A stretch of 64,000 bases of DNA from Curvibacter sp. (GTDB lineage: Bacteria; Pseudomonadota; Gammaproteobacteria; Burkholderiales; Burkholderiaceae_C): contig JADCGR010000023.1 of the NCBI GenBank assembly GCA_020248905.1, positions 1-64,000 on the forward strand. The letters are read 5' to 3'. The notes beneath the pieces are model-generated. The model saw only the letters and a program-made list of their open reading frames with translations. It did no database searches and was not told the origin of the DNA. The translations under genes were made by a program, and so were the position numbers. Shown piece after piece: positions 9,406-17,634 of the stretch (position 1 is its first letter; each line of letters begins with the position of its first letter).

Positions 9406-11046
9406 TCATAGAGTCACCCCGTAGCGTGTCCATCTTCTTTCGCCCTTCGCCTGCACATCACCACTGGCAACCAGTTGGGCCAGCAGCGTCTGCAGGCGTC
9501 GACGCGGAATTTCCTGCCCGATGCGCTGGTGAATCTGGCCGATTGAGGAACTGGGGTAACGCTCCAAGTCCTCCAGCACCAATGCCCGCAGCCGATGATC
9601 TTCGATGCGCTTGAGTGTGGTGACCGCCGGAAAGGCGAGTGAGCGAAGCAACTCCGGCTTCAAGAAATAGCGCGTGGCCTTTGTCCTGCCGCTCTGGCCG
9701 ACGAGGCCCCATTCGCACAGCCGGCCCAGCCACGGGCGCAGCGCCTCCGCGTCCTGCAACTCGAGCCGCGTCGCGAGCTCCCGCGCCGACATCGCGTCGT
9801 CGCGGGCCAGCAGGCCCAGCGCGATGCGCTCACGCTGCGTCAGCGGATAGGACTCGCTCGCCTTGGCGATGAAAGCCAGAACCTGCCGGTCGGGCGCGGT
9901 GCGCGCCAGCGTCACCTTGACCCAATCGGCCCCTTCCTCAACCACGGGTGCCGGTCGTCCTTGCGACAATAGAACGTCATACATCGCATCAAAGCCGCTG
10001 CCCTCGCGTTCCATCAGCTTCAGGTCGTGGCACAGGCGTGCCAGATGCTCGTTGCGCCTCACCGACGCATGCAGCACGTTGCCCGGTGTCACCCCCAGCG
10101 GCAAGCGACCCGGATTCACGAATTCCAGCCGGTCAGGATGCAGATTGAGGTAGATGTCGCCGCGCTGGGTGTAGGGTCGATGCACCAGCGCGTTGATGAG
10201 CAGCTCGCGGATCACCCGCTCATCAAAGGCTGGAACCTGGGTACGAAAAAGTCCTTCGGCCACCTCATAAAACTCACGGAAATCCGGTACGTCCTGCCAC
10301 ACGGCATCCACCAGTTCCATCGGAGACAAGGTGTAGTCGTCCCAGGAGAGCTTGTTGACCTTGTTCTCCTGCGTGTCGCGCTTGATGAACTGGATAACGG
10401 GCGCAGAGCCGAGGCGCGCCCGGTCGCCTTGCAAACCCACACACAGCACGCCCAGGTGAGTGAGCCATTCACCTCGTGCCAGCTGGTAATGGTCCAGCAG
10501 CTCGTCATCGCGTTTTTCCTTGACCGAGGGTTTGACCCGGTCCGAGGCACGCAGGCCAGCCACCAGTGCTGCCATTTTGGTGGCGTCCACCTGGGTACGC
10601 GGGACCTCCATCGAGGTGAGCGTTTCCCAAGGCAGGGCCGAACGCTCGTTGGCCAGGCGCATCACGTCGTCGCCCAGGACCGGGGAACTGGTGTCGCCAA
10701 TGCGGAGAAAGAAGCGACCGTCCGAGGTTGAGGCCACACCGGACGACGAGCGCGCGACGGTCAAGTCGATGAATTCGCCGCCATTGCCGGCAGTGACGAC
10801 CAATGGCTGCACGGCCACGTTGATCGTGAGTTCGCCAACCCGTCGGCGCAATACATCGGGCAAGTCGGCCGGTATGCGCTGGCCAGATGGCGGCAACTCC
10901 TCGCCGTTTTCAATGCCGATCAACAGGCGCCCGCCCACGGCATTGGCGAATGCCACACAGTCCTTGGCCAGCTCCGGCCAGTCTGCCGACTTGCCCGTGA
11001 CGGCACGCAGCGACTTGCGGTCGAGGAGTTGGCCTTCGAGGCTCAT
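9406..11046 (-). CDS. AlbA_2/Schlafen-like ATP-binding DNA-binding protein
   Basis: A 546-residue protein. The N-terminal ~140 residues (GKSADWPELAKDCVAFANAVGGRLLIGIENG) form an AlbA_2 (Schlafen-type) domain. The middle (AFDERVIRELLINALVHRPY, EFVNPGRLPLGVTPGN, MEREGSGFDAMYDVL) is the GHKL-like C-terminal domain of RecG-related regulators. The last ~130 residues look like tandem winged helices. Its ATG overlaps the hsdS stop by four bases (ATGA), so it is a built-in member of the hsd operon, between hsdS and hsdR. Such proteins recur in type I loci; a regulatory or accessory defence role is inferred, not shown. Confidence 0.8.
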   Translation of the reverse strand: MSLEGQLLDRKSLRAVTGKSADWPELAKDCVAFANAVGGRLLIGIENGEELPPSGQRIPADLPDVLRRRVGELTINVAVQPLVVTAGNGGEFIDLTVARSSSGVASTSDGRFFLRIGDTSSPVLGDDVMRLANERSALPWETLTSMEVPRTQVDATKMAALVAGLRASDRVKPSVKEKRDDELLDHYQLARGEWLTHLGVLCVGLQGDRARLGSAPVIQFIKRDTQENKVNKLSWDDYTLSPMELVDAVWQDVPDFREFYEVAEGLFRTQVPAFDERVIRELLINALVHRPYTQRGDIYLNLHPDRLEFVNPGRLPLGVTPGNVLHASVRRNEHLARLCHDLKLMEREGSGFDAMYDVLLSQGRPAPVVEEGADWVKVTLARTAPDRQVLAFIAKASESYPLTQRERIALGLLARDDAMSARELATRLELQDAEALRPWLGRLCEWGLVGQSGRTKATRYFLKPELLRSLAFPAVTTLKRIEDHRLRALVLEDLERYPSSSIGQIHQRIGQEIPRRRLQTLLAQLVASGDVQAKGERRWTRYGVTL

Positions 11047-12299
11047 GCCGCGACCCCCTCGGGCAGCCGGATGCCGGAGACATCGAGCTGGCCGGACATC
11101 AGTTTAGGGAGCAGCAGGTCGCGGGCGCGGGCAAGTTCCTGAGTCTGTTTCTTGATCAATCGGACCTGTTGAATCAACGGGAATGTTCTGTACTCGAAAA
11201 ATTCCAATAGCGGGGCCGTCGGCCACAGCACAGGCAATGCACGGAAAGTCTTTTTCGATAGCTCCTTGAAGGTCGCGCCGGTTGCTAATCCGATCATTTC
11301 TTCGACACGACCCAACAAGTTGAACAGGAGGAACATCCGAGCATTGCCCTGCTTCGGTATTACAGAAATAAAACCTTGGTTCGTGCAGGCCGGCTTGTCC
11401 ATCAACGCAAAGAAGCCGATCGACGCACGACTGGTCATCAGGATAGTTTCGGCCGGCACTAGTTTGGCCGACGAGTTGGCAAGACCCGCTTCGGTGATCT
11501 TCTTTTCCGATTCGAGCAGCGCGAGGCAATCATTCCGAGTCACGTCAGTCGGGGTCACCCACACCACGTCTCCACCCCAATACTCAGGATGGCTTGTCGA
11601 CGGCGTTCCGCCGCCAACCGCATCGCAAACATCGCTCATGGTTAGTAGCTGCCACCCTTCAGGCACCCCATCGTTCACCGGCACCGATTCATGGCCGGGA
11701 AAGCGCAGGTGCACGAACCACTCGCGGTAAAGGCGCCGGGCGGCGTCTTCGAGCAGGGCGATGCGGCGTTGGTTGGTGGCGATCAGGTCGTCGTACACGG
11801 CTACTACCTGACGAATAGCAATCTGCTCACCAAGGGGTGGCACATGCACCTTGATCTGCTTCAGATCGCTACCACGAATCCCTTTTACAGCCGCACCCCC
11901 AACGATCGCTCTAATTCTTGACCTTCCGATTGGAGATCGGAAATAGTTGAAGAAGAATTCGGGATCGGCAACCGTTCTATCGAGGCGAACTCGTATGATC
12001 GACGATTCAAAGGTCAAAGGCCCGGTCGGCTTGTAAACCATCGAGCACTTGCCGGCGCCTTCCTCAACGAGCGAACGGCGGCCAAACAGCAGATCCCCAT
12101 CAGCTAGACCGCTTTTTTCCATTTCCGCATCGGACATCCGGATCAGCGACATGGCCTGATCCCCTATCCGGTTAAACGCAAACAATTCCCCCATGTTGAC
12201 AATGGGCACCCCCGATCCGTGGTGTTCCTTGCTTTTGTAGACACCATTCCGGCTTGGTGTCGAGAACAAGGATTCAAAGTCAACTTCGGGCCAATTCAT
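11043..12299 (-). CDS. hsdS: type I restriction specificity subunit S
   Basis: A 418-residue HsdS with the usual two target-recognition domains and two conserved helical spacers. TRD1 covers about 1-155 and is followed by the helix QIAIRQVVAVYDDLIATNQRRIALLEDAARRLY. TRD2 starts at VPEGWQLLTMSDVCDAVGGGTPST and is followed by the second helix ending ARDLLLPKLMSGQLDVSG. It sets the DNA sequence methylated and restricted by the complex. ATGA overlaps join it to hsdM upstream and to the AlbA_2-like gene downstream. It appears intact. Confidence 0.93.
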   Translation of the reverse strand: MNWPEVDFESLFSTPSRNGVYKSKEHHGSGVPIVNMGELFAFNRIGDQAMSLIRMSDAEMEKSGLADGDLLFGRRSLVEEGAGKCSMVYKPTGPLTFESSIIRVRLDRTVADPEFFFNYFRSPIGRSRIRAIVGGAAVKGIRGSDLKQIKVHVPPLGEQIAIRQVVAVYDDLIATNQRRIALLEDAARRLYREWFVHLRFPGHESVPVNDGVPEGWQLLTMSDVCDAVGGGTPSTSHPEYWGGDVVWVTPTDVTRNDCLALLESEKKITEAGLANSSAKLVPAETILMTSRASIGFFALMDKPACTNQGFISVIPKQGNARMFLLFNLLGRVEEMIGLATGATFKELSKKTFRALPVLWPTAPLLEFFEYRTFPLIQQVRLIKKQTQELARARDLLLPKLMSGQLDVSGIRLPEGVAA

Positions 12300-14497
12300 C
12301 CCAGCAACTCCTCAAAGTTGCCAGCAATCCGCCCCGCCAGTTCCGCCGCCTTCTCGTTCAACTCGGCCAGTTCGTCATGGATCTCGCGCAGCTTCTCCGC
12401 GAAATCGTCTTCGTCGTCGGCACCGGCCGGCGCCACGCCCACGTAGCGCCCCGGCGTCAGCGAATAGTCGTTGGCGGCGATCTCCTTCGTCGTCACAGCC
12501 TTGCATAGGCCCGGCACGTCCTCGAACAGCCCATGCGGGAAACGGCTGTGCAACCAGTGAACCTGATGGATGAAGTAGGCGGCCTGCTTCAGCGCGTCGA
12601 GCGTGGCATCGCGCACCGTGGGGGCTTCGTTCTTCCTGGCGTCAGCTGCCATCAGGGCGCGCTTCGCGTCGCGCGTCGCCTTGCCATCAAAGGCCCGACT
12701 GGATCGGGAGCGTAGGGTCTTCTCTGCCGTGTCCAGCAACTTGAGCCACTGTTTGTGGCGCGCCTCCAGGGCCTTGCCCACGGCCTTGAGCTGCGGCGCC
12801 AGGGCATCCAGCGTGGCTTGCAGCGCCACCTGCCCCGCATGGCTGGTGAGGTCGGCCGCAGCGACGGCGACGCGGGCCTGGGCGCAAGCGGCAAGCAGCG
12901 TGGTGATGGCGTCTGCCGCCTGTTTGTCGGCCTGTGCGGCGGCCAAGTCTGCTTTGAAGGTGTCGAGCTGTGCCTGGGTGATGTGCGCGTCCTGCGCCTG
13001 ATCGCTGTTGAGTTCGGCCAGAGTCGCACCCGCAGCAAAGGCCTGTAGCGGGCCGGCCAGTGCTTCAATGGCAGCGGTGTCGGCTGCAATGCGCTCAGGG
13101 ATGCGGGTCAGCCAGTGGTCTACCTGTCGCTGGTAGTGCGCGACGAGCGCCACGAACTTCTCCTGCTCGCCCCGGTACAGCCAGACGATGGCGTTGAGGT
13201 TGGCGTGCTGCTCGTCAGTGAAGATGTGCGAGCGCGCCGAGACCACGTGGTAGACGTTGCGCGCATCGATCATCAGCACCTGGTCTTGCAGGTCTTGCGG
13301 CTTGCCCCCACGCACGACGGTGCGCTTTCCCTTATCGAAGAACCACAGCGTGCAAGGCAAGCTGCGGGTGTAAAAGAACTTGTTGCCGATGGCCATCATC
13401 ACGTCGACGTGGCCGGTCTTGACGAGCTTCTCGCGGATGTCGCGGTCCTTGTTGCCAGCGTCCGAGGCGCTGGACGCCATCACGAATCCGGCGCGGCCGG
13501 TGTCGTTCAGGTAGGCGTAGAAGTACTGAATCCACAGACTGTTGGCATTGCTGATGGCGCGCGTCTTGGCGTTGGTGCCCGGCAGACCGAAGGGCAATCG
13601 GCCCGCGTCGTCAACCTGCCCCTCGACCTTCTTGGTGTCCACGCTGTCCACGTTGAACGGTGGATTGGCCATGACGAAATCGCATTGGCCCACCAGGTGG
13701 TCGATCTGGTCGTAGAAGGTATTGCCCTGGCGGATGTTGGATGCGTCCAGCCCATGCACCACCAGGTTCATACGCGCCAATTTGGTATTGGTGTCGCTCT
13801 TTTCCTGACCGTGGAAGGTCACCGAGTCGTTGACCACCGCGTGGCGCACGTCCTCGATGAAGTGGCCGGTCTGCACGAACATGCCGGCCGATCCGCAGGC
13901 CGGGTCCAGCACCAAGCCGTGGTCTGGCTCGATGATGTTGACGATCATCCGCACCAGGGACGGAGGCGTGAAGAACTCGCCGCCTTCCTGCGCGCCGCTC
14001 ATCGCGAACTTGTTCAGGAAGTATTCGTAGATGCGGCCGAACACATCCCCGGTGGCGGCCTTGATGGCGGGCCGGTCGAAGATCTTGACCAGTTCGGCCA
14101 GCAGGTCGGGCTCAAAGGCGGTGTAGCCACGTGGCAATGCGCCAGAGAGGACCGGGTACTCGGCCTCGATCACGTCCATCGCGGCATCGATGACCTCGCC
14201 AACGTTCGCACCTTGCGGCAGGCTGGCGATGCGGTCGAAGCGGGCGGCTTCCGGCAGGTAGATGGCCGCCTTGCCCTGGAAGCCCAACTTGATCAGCTGC
14301 TCGCGCTGGGCAGCTGGCACCTGCGCCGGGATGTCGGCTTCGATCTCGGGCAGGAAGGCCTTGAACCGGTTGTCCGCGTGGCGCAGGAAGATCAGGCCCA
14401 GCACCGGCATCGAATACTCGGCGGCGGTGAGCTTGGAGTTGGCGCGCAGCTGGTCCGCCGCCTCCCAGAGTTCGTTTTCGAGTTGCTGGACGTTCAT
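12296..14497 (-). CDS. hsdM: type I DNA N6-adenine methyltransferase subunit M
   Basis: A 733-residue HsdM. The N-terminal helical domain (MNVQQLENELWEAADQLRANSKLTAAEY) precedes the methylase with FFTPP (175-179), the SAM-binding motif DPACGSAGM (198-206) and the catalytic NPPF (278-281). The length exceeds the common ~500-540 residues. The excess is a long alanine- and glutamine-rich helical region after about residue 430, probably coiled coil, followed by a conserved C-terminal piece (YSLTPGRYVGVAPA). It methylates adenines in the HsdS target and is required for both modification and restriction. Confidence 0.93.
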   Translation of the reverse strand: MNVQQLENELWEAADQLRANSKLTAAEYSMPVLGLIFLRHADNRFKAFLPEIEADIPAQVPAAQREQLIKLGFQGKAAIYLPEAARFDRIASLPQGANVGEVIDAAMDVIEAEYPVLSGALPRGYTAFEPDLLAELVKIFDRPAIKAATGDVFGRIYEYFLNKFAMSGAQEGGEFFTPPSLVRMIVNIIEPDHGLVLDPACGSAGMFVQTGHFIEDVRHAVVNDSVTFHGQEKSDTNTKLARMNLVVHGLDASNIRQGNTFYDQIDHLVGQCDFVMANPPFNVDSVDTKKVEGQVDDAGRLPFGLPGTNAKTRAISNANSLWIQYFYAYLNDTGRAGFVMASSASDAGNKDRDIREKLVKTGHVDVMMAIGNKFFYTRSLPCTLWFFDKGKRTVVRGGKPQDLQDQVLMIDARNVYHVVSARSHIFTDEQHANLNAIVWLYRGEQEKFVALVAHYQRQVDHWLTRIPERIAADTAAIEALAGPLQAFAAGATLAELNSDQAQDAHITQAQLDTFKADLAAAQADKQAADAITTLLAACAQARVAVAAADLTSHAGQVALQATLDALAPQLKAVGKALEARHKQWLKLLDTAEKTLRSRSSRAFDGKATRDAKRALMAADARKNEAPTVRDATLDALKQAAYFIHQVHWLHSRFPHGLFEDVPGLCKAVTTKEIAANDYSLTPGRYVGVAPAGADDEDDFAEKLREIHDELAELNEKAAELAGRIAGNFEELLG

Positions 14498-14716
14498 TCA
14501 ATCGTTCTCATTCTTGTGTTCGGCGCCGGCCGCCGCGTCATCGTCGGCCCCGCCCGCACTCACCCATTCATCCACTTTGGACAGCTTGAACTTCCACAGC
14601 CGCCCAACGCGATGCGCAGGCAGTCCGCGGCTCTCACGCCAGCGTTAAACGTTGTCCTTGGCCACGCCCAGGTGCTGCGCGACTTGATCGACGGAAACCC
14701 AAGGTTCAGCAGTCAT
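14498..14716 (-). pseudogene. helix-turn-helix DNA-binding gene, nonsense mutation at codon 24
   Basis: From the ATG at 14716 the frame reads MTAEPWVSVDQVAQHLGVAKDNV, stop, RWRESRGLPAHRVGRLWKFKLSKVDEWV and ends at a TGA directly before the hsdM ATG. This is the excisionase/MerR-like HTH with a wing (RVGRLWKFKLSKVDEW) often found as the first gene of betaproteobacterial hsd operons, where the residue at the stop is usually an aromatic (YRW). The TAA at 14647-14645 therefore looks like a one-base change from TAC or TAT. Everything downstream stays in frame, which suggests a recent lesion or a base-calling error. Confidence 0.75.
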
Positions 14717-14909
14717 GGCGGCCTTTTTTGTCAGCTCAAACATACTCAAGCGGCTCTAACCGAATCAAAGTCTAGCAGTCCTAGGCATATCGCCCAGGAA
14801 TTGCGAAAGCCTGGCACGGTCCCCCGTGCACAGCCGTGACCAGGCTTGATGGGGTAAGTCCAGAGAATGACGCCCTCCTGATCCTCGTAGTCCCCCTGTC
14901 TCCATTTGC

Positions 14910-15359
14910 ATGCACAAGATTGTGCGCAGGCGCGCGTATCGTGCGCAAAGGCCACGTAGAGATCTCACCCCCCCCACCCCCCCTGGGGGCCGCCTAAAGA
15001 TCCGCGAGCGTGGCGGCAACAAGGCGGTGTTGCGACCGGATGGGGCGGTCGAGTCACCGGGCAAGGCCGCCAGCCTGATAACCCAGCGCATGCAGGTGGC
15101 GCTGACGCGGGCCTTCTGCTGGCAGCAATTGCTTGACGACGGCGTGGTCGGCAGTGGCTGCAAGATCGCCCAGCGCAAAGGCCTGCACTACTCGACGGTC
15201 AATGAGTTACTGCGGCTGACGCTACTGGAGCCCGCCATCATCCAGACCATTCTGGCTGGCCAGCAGCCCCGGTGTATGAGCCGGCTGTGGTTCCAGCGCA
15301 ATCCGCTGCCGACCGACTGGGTGGCACAGCGGGAGGTGGTGGCAAAGTTCGATGCGTGA
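14910..15359 (+). CDS. recombinase-associated HTH protein, start uncertain
   Basis: The recognisable part starts near GGNKAVLRPDG and continues TRAFCWQQLLDDGVVGSGCKIAQRKGLHYSTVNELLRLTLLEPAIIQTILAGQQP, ending PLPTDWVAQREVV. This pattern (RAxxWQxLLDxG, an HTH, LRLTLLxPxIxxxIL, PLPxxWxxQ) matches small proteins encoded beside serine recombinases in mobile regions of Proteobacteria. No recombinase is present here, so it is an orphan or remnant. The first ~30 codons are arginine- and proline-rich and overlap a C-run at 14968-14983; the true start may lie inside. It is divergent from the hsd operon. Confidence 0.5.
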   Translation: MHKIVRRRAYRAQRPRRDLTPPTPPGGRLKIRERGGNKAVLRPDGAVESPGKAASLITQRMQVALTRAFCWQQLLDDGVVGSGCKIAQRKGLHYSTVNELLRLTLLEPAIIQTILAGQQPRCMSRLWFQRNPLPTDWVAQREVVAKFDA

Positions 15360-15364
15360 TCGGG

Positions 15365-15778
15365 TTACGAACTCTCGATGACCCGGGCCACGTCACCTTG
15401 GCATTCGGCGCACTTGCCCAGCAGCAGCAAGTTGCCGCCCTTGAGGGTCCCGGTGAAGTTGGTGATGGTCGTTTCGTGACGACACTTGCCGCACCAGACG
15501 TTGGACAGCAGCCGCTGGCGGATAGTAGCGGGGATGGATTCCCAGCGCTGGCGGGCTGGCTGGGTGAAGGTCGGAAGGTGTTCAACACCCTTCACCAATG
15601 CTGCTGGTGATGGATCTTCCAACAGTTGCTCTGCTGCCTGCGCTGCACTCTGGAGAACGAAGGCCGACACGGGTATCCCTGCCACATCTGCGGCCCGGCG
15701 CAACAGTTCCTTCTGTGCAGGGGTCAGTCGCAGCGTGATTCGAGCCCCGTCGGTCGCCGAGGGTTTCTGATCCGTCAC
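15365..15778 (-). CDS. DUF1778 domain protein with C-terminal zinc ribbon
   Basis: The N-terminal part (ARITLRLTPAQKELLRRAADVAGIPVSAFVLQSAAQAAEQLL) is a DUF1778/TacA ribbon-helix-helix domain, normally an antitoxin and autorepressor. It is followed by a zinc-ribbon-like C-terminus with WCGKCRHETTITNF and LLLLGKCAECQGDV, two CxxC pairs. A GTG at 15778, one base after the doc stop and with AAGGAA upstream, is the best start; an in-frame ATG at 15838 would overlap doc by 59 bp. DUF1778 usually pairs with a GNAT toxin, which is absent here; the gene instead trails the Doc pair. Its function is unknown. Confidence 0.65.
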   Translation of the reverse strand: MTDQKPSATDGARITLRLTPAQKELLRRAADVAGIPVSAFVLQSAAQAAEQLLEDPSPAALVKGVEHLPTFTQPARQRWESIPATIRQRLLSNVWCGKCRHETTITNFTGTLKGGNLLLLGKCAECQGDVARVIESS

Positions 15779-15779
15779 G

Positions 15780-16163
15780 TCAGGTTCCTTCACCCTTGGC
15801 AAAACCCCGCAACCAGGGGTCAAGGTGTGCGATGTCAAATGTTCCGGTCTCGAACATCTCGATCATCTCGGCGTGAATCTGCATCGGAGCGCGTTTCAAC
15901 TGCCAGCCATTGATCCGCAAGAACACGTCAGCAGCGGCAAAGGCGATGCGTTTGTTGCCATCCACGAATGGATGGTTGATTGCCAAGCTTTCCAGCAGCG
16001 CAGCCGCTTCAGCCACGATGTCGTCGTAGTAGCCGGTCTGCGGGCGGAACAAGGCGGCCTCCAGCGCGCCAGGATCTCGCACGCCCGGTGCGCCCCCGTA
16101 GCGCTGCATCAGCACGGCGTGCATCCCGAGCACATCGGCCACGGTCAAGTAGTCGCGCAGCAC
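15780..16163 (-). CDS. doc: Doc-type Fic-domain toxin
   Basis: A 127-residue Fic-fold protein with the Doc core HPFVDGNKR (64-72), whose histidine, aspartate and basic residues form the active site. Doc kinases phosphorylate and inactivate elongation factor Tu. The start DYLTVADVLGMHAVLMQRYGG and the stretch ALEAALFRPQTGYY are typical of Doc. It begins 3 bp after its antitoxin, with which it forms a type II toxin-antitoxin module. The catalytic motif looks intact. Confidence 0.88.
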   Translation of the reverse strand: MLRDYLTVADVLGMHAVLMQRYGGAPGVRDPGALEAALFRPQTGYYDDIVAEAAALLESLAINHPFVDGNKRIAFAAADVFLRINGWQLKRAPMQIHAEMIEMFETGTFDIAHLDPWLRGFAKGEGT

Positions 16164-16166
16164 GGC

Positions 16167-16397
16167 TTACTTGGCCAGTTCACGGTAGAGGCTGTCAAAC
16201 TCGTCCAGACTGGACGCGAACGAGGCCATCACATGGCGGCGCGGACGTTCTTTCTGTTGCCGGTCGATGTAGTCGCGCAGGGCATCATCGAGCACCGCCT
16301 GGAACTGGCGTCCCTGGCTTTCTGCAATCTGGCGCAACGCCGCCAACACATCGGGCGCGGCTTGGGAAGAAAATTTTTCGCGAACGGCAGCGGTCAT
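16167..16397 (-). CDS. ribbon-helix-helix antitoxin of the Doc toxin
   Basis: A 76-residue protein from the ATG at 16397, chosen because GGAGAG lies 5 bp upstream; an in-frame ATG at 16412 lacks such a site. The middle (PDVLAALRQIAESQGRQFQAVLDDALRDYIDRQQ) is a ribbon-helix-helix DNA-binding unit and the acidic C-terminus (SLDEFDSLYRELAK) would cap the Doc active site. The upstream region (16410-16434) repeats CATGAT twice around an AT-rich core, a plausible operator. This RHH partner replaces the Phd antitoxin seen in phage P1. Confidence 0.78.
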   Translation of the reverse strand: MTAAVREKFSSQAAPDVLAALRQIAESQGRQFQAVLDDALRDYIDRQQKERPRRHVMASFASSLDEFDSLYRELAK

Positions 16398-16681
16398 GGT
16401 TCTCTCCATCATGATTCATCTTGATGCTTCATGATAGAGCAAGATGGGCGCGTTTACCATTGTGTGAATTGCGTTCGATGCCTGACTGGCCGCCTTGGTT
16501 GACAGCGAACACATACGCGTAAGTTTTTGATTTTGCAAGATCAACATCTGCGCCTACCCGCAGGTCAAACGGAAAATAGAGACGGCTCTGGCTAAGAAAG
16601 TGACCGATTTCGGGCGTTTCGGCTGGTGGCCACCCGCAGCACAGGTGGCCGGAAGCCCGCGTAGCGCGGGGATTTCAGGCA

Positions 16682-16712
16682 AGAAAAGGGCTCGGAGATC
16701 ATCCGAGCCCTT
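16682..16712 (-). terminator. rho-independent terminator, minus strand
   Basis: AAGGGCTCGG (16686-16695) and CCGAGCCCTT (16703-16712) form a perfect 10-bp stem with a 7-base loop. Reading the minus strand, the stem is followed by a run of T (TTTTCTT). It would end transcription arriving from the HMA-MauE gene side. Confidence 0.75.
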
Positions 16713-16720
16713 GTAGATGG

Positions 16721-16745
16721 TGGTGGAATACGGAATTGAACCCAG
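16721..16745 (-). other. tRNA/tmRNA 3'-end-like sequence, possible attachment site
   Basis: On the minus strand this reads GGGTTCAATTCC and then ends TTCCACCA, like the T-loop and CCA end of a tRNA or tmRNA. A proper T-stem does not form and no 5' part of a tRNA was found upstream. It could be a partial copy left by a tRNA-targeting integrase, just before the minus-strand terminator. Weak evidence. Confidence 0.3.
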
Positions 16746-16821
16746 AACCGCTCTTGCAACCCTTGGGGGAATTTGATGGCATTCGTGCCCTCATTTCGGA
16801 AAAATAAAATAGCCAAGAGCA

Positions 16822-17634
16822 CTACATGGATTGAATCAACATCAACCCTGCCATCCCCGCCATCCCGACATCTTCGACGATGGTCACGGTGGACATTGGT
16901 AACTGGAAAACGCTACCCAAACAGGCGCAACGAATTTTCTGTTTGTTCATCACTGCACGGAAAACACCAATAGTTGAAAAACCCATAACAACCAGTGTTG
17001 CCAGACTAACCAAGATAGGCTGCCAATGCAGCAAATAAGCCACACCCAAAGCCAGTTCAACAAAGGGGTAGAGCGTACCCCAAGGATACCAACGTGCTGC
17101 CAAAATATCATAGCCAGCGTAGGCTTTAGCAAAACTTTTAATATCCAGAAATTTGAAAAAAGAAAACACCAAGAAAAACCCTGCCATAAAGTAACGCATG
17201 GTTTCCTCAGATGTCACACCTCCCAATGGGATTTGCACCAGCACGCTGGCAAATCCAATATAAGTGACAATCAGTAGCAAAGGACTGTAGATTGTCAGCC
17301 AAGATTGATCGTTTGGCACAATCGGCAGCGTGGTCGATACTGCGACTTTTGACTTGCCTTGCTTCGAGTGTAGGTCGTCGCCCGATCTTTCTGCTTGGTT
17401 ATCTACAATCTTAATAAGATAACGCGTGTCAGCCAAGGCGTTTTGCAGAACGACTAAATCGCCCTTAGGGCGAATCAAGACAGCGTGAGGTGGGTTGAGA
17501 TTCACTGTCACCGTTTCAGCAAACGGAACCAATGCTGCGTGAACACGCTTGACGCAGCCCTGGCATGTCATGCCATCAATCTGGTATGTTGATTCCTCCG
17601 AGCTTGCCGGATTAGTGACTACATTGTTGATCAT
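16822..17634 (-). CDS. HMA domain fused to MauE/DoxX-like membrane protein
   Basis: The ATG at 17634 gives 270 residues; an in-frame codon at 17661 is also possible. Residues 1-75 form a heavy-metal-associated domain with the metal-binding motif GMTCQGC (C24, C27). After a ~45-residue polar linker come four or more membrane helices (IYSPLLLIVTYIGFASVLV, YFMAGFFLVFSFFKFLDI, WYPWGTLYPFVELALGVAYLL, ILVSLATLVVMGFSTIGVF) of the MauE/DoxX type, with a cysteine pair KIRCACLGSVF near the end as in MauE-like redox proteins. It is the last gene of the CDF operon and overlaps the transglutaminase-like gene by about 23 bp. A role in metal or thiol handling at the inner membrane is inferred. Confidence 0.8.
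   Translation of the reverse strand: MINNVVTNPASSEESTYQIDGMTCQGCVKRVHAALVPFAETVTVNLNPPHAVLIRPKGDLVVLQNALADTRYLIKIVDNQAERSGDDLHSKQGKSKVAVSTTLPIVPNDQSWLTIYSPLLLIVTYIGFASVLVQIPLGGVTSEETMRYFMAGFFLVFSFFKFLDIKSFAKAYAGYDILAARWYPWGTLYPFVELALGVAYLLHWQPILVSLATLVVMGFSTIGVFRAVMNKQKIRCACLGSVFQLPMSTVTIVEDVGMAGMAGLMLIQSM

Larger units (their letters stand above)
16398..16821. other. intergenic stretch with terminator and tRNA-like end
   Basis: About 420 bases without a credible gene. It holds the antitoxin control region at its left, a strong hairpin terminator at 16686-16712 and, at 16721-16745, a sequence resembling the 3' end of a tRNA or tmRNA read on the minus strand. This is also the boundary at which the DNA becomes more AT-rich, so it may be the edge of an inserted block. 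Confidence 0.5.

Noticed and set aside
13115-14839. Long open frame on the plus strand (574 codons)
   Set aside because: It lies fully across hsdM on the other strand, shows no domain and is rich in His/Val/Asp/Gly, as expected of an antisense shadow.
16719-16790. Complete tRNA gene
   Set aside because: Only a T-loop/CCA-like end can be seen; no anticodon arm or 5' acceptor strand pairs with it.
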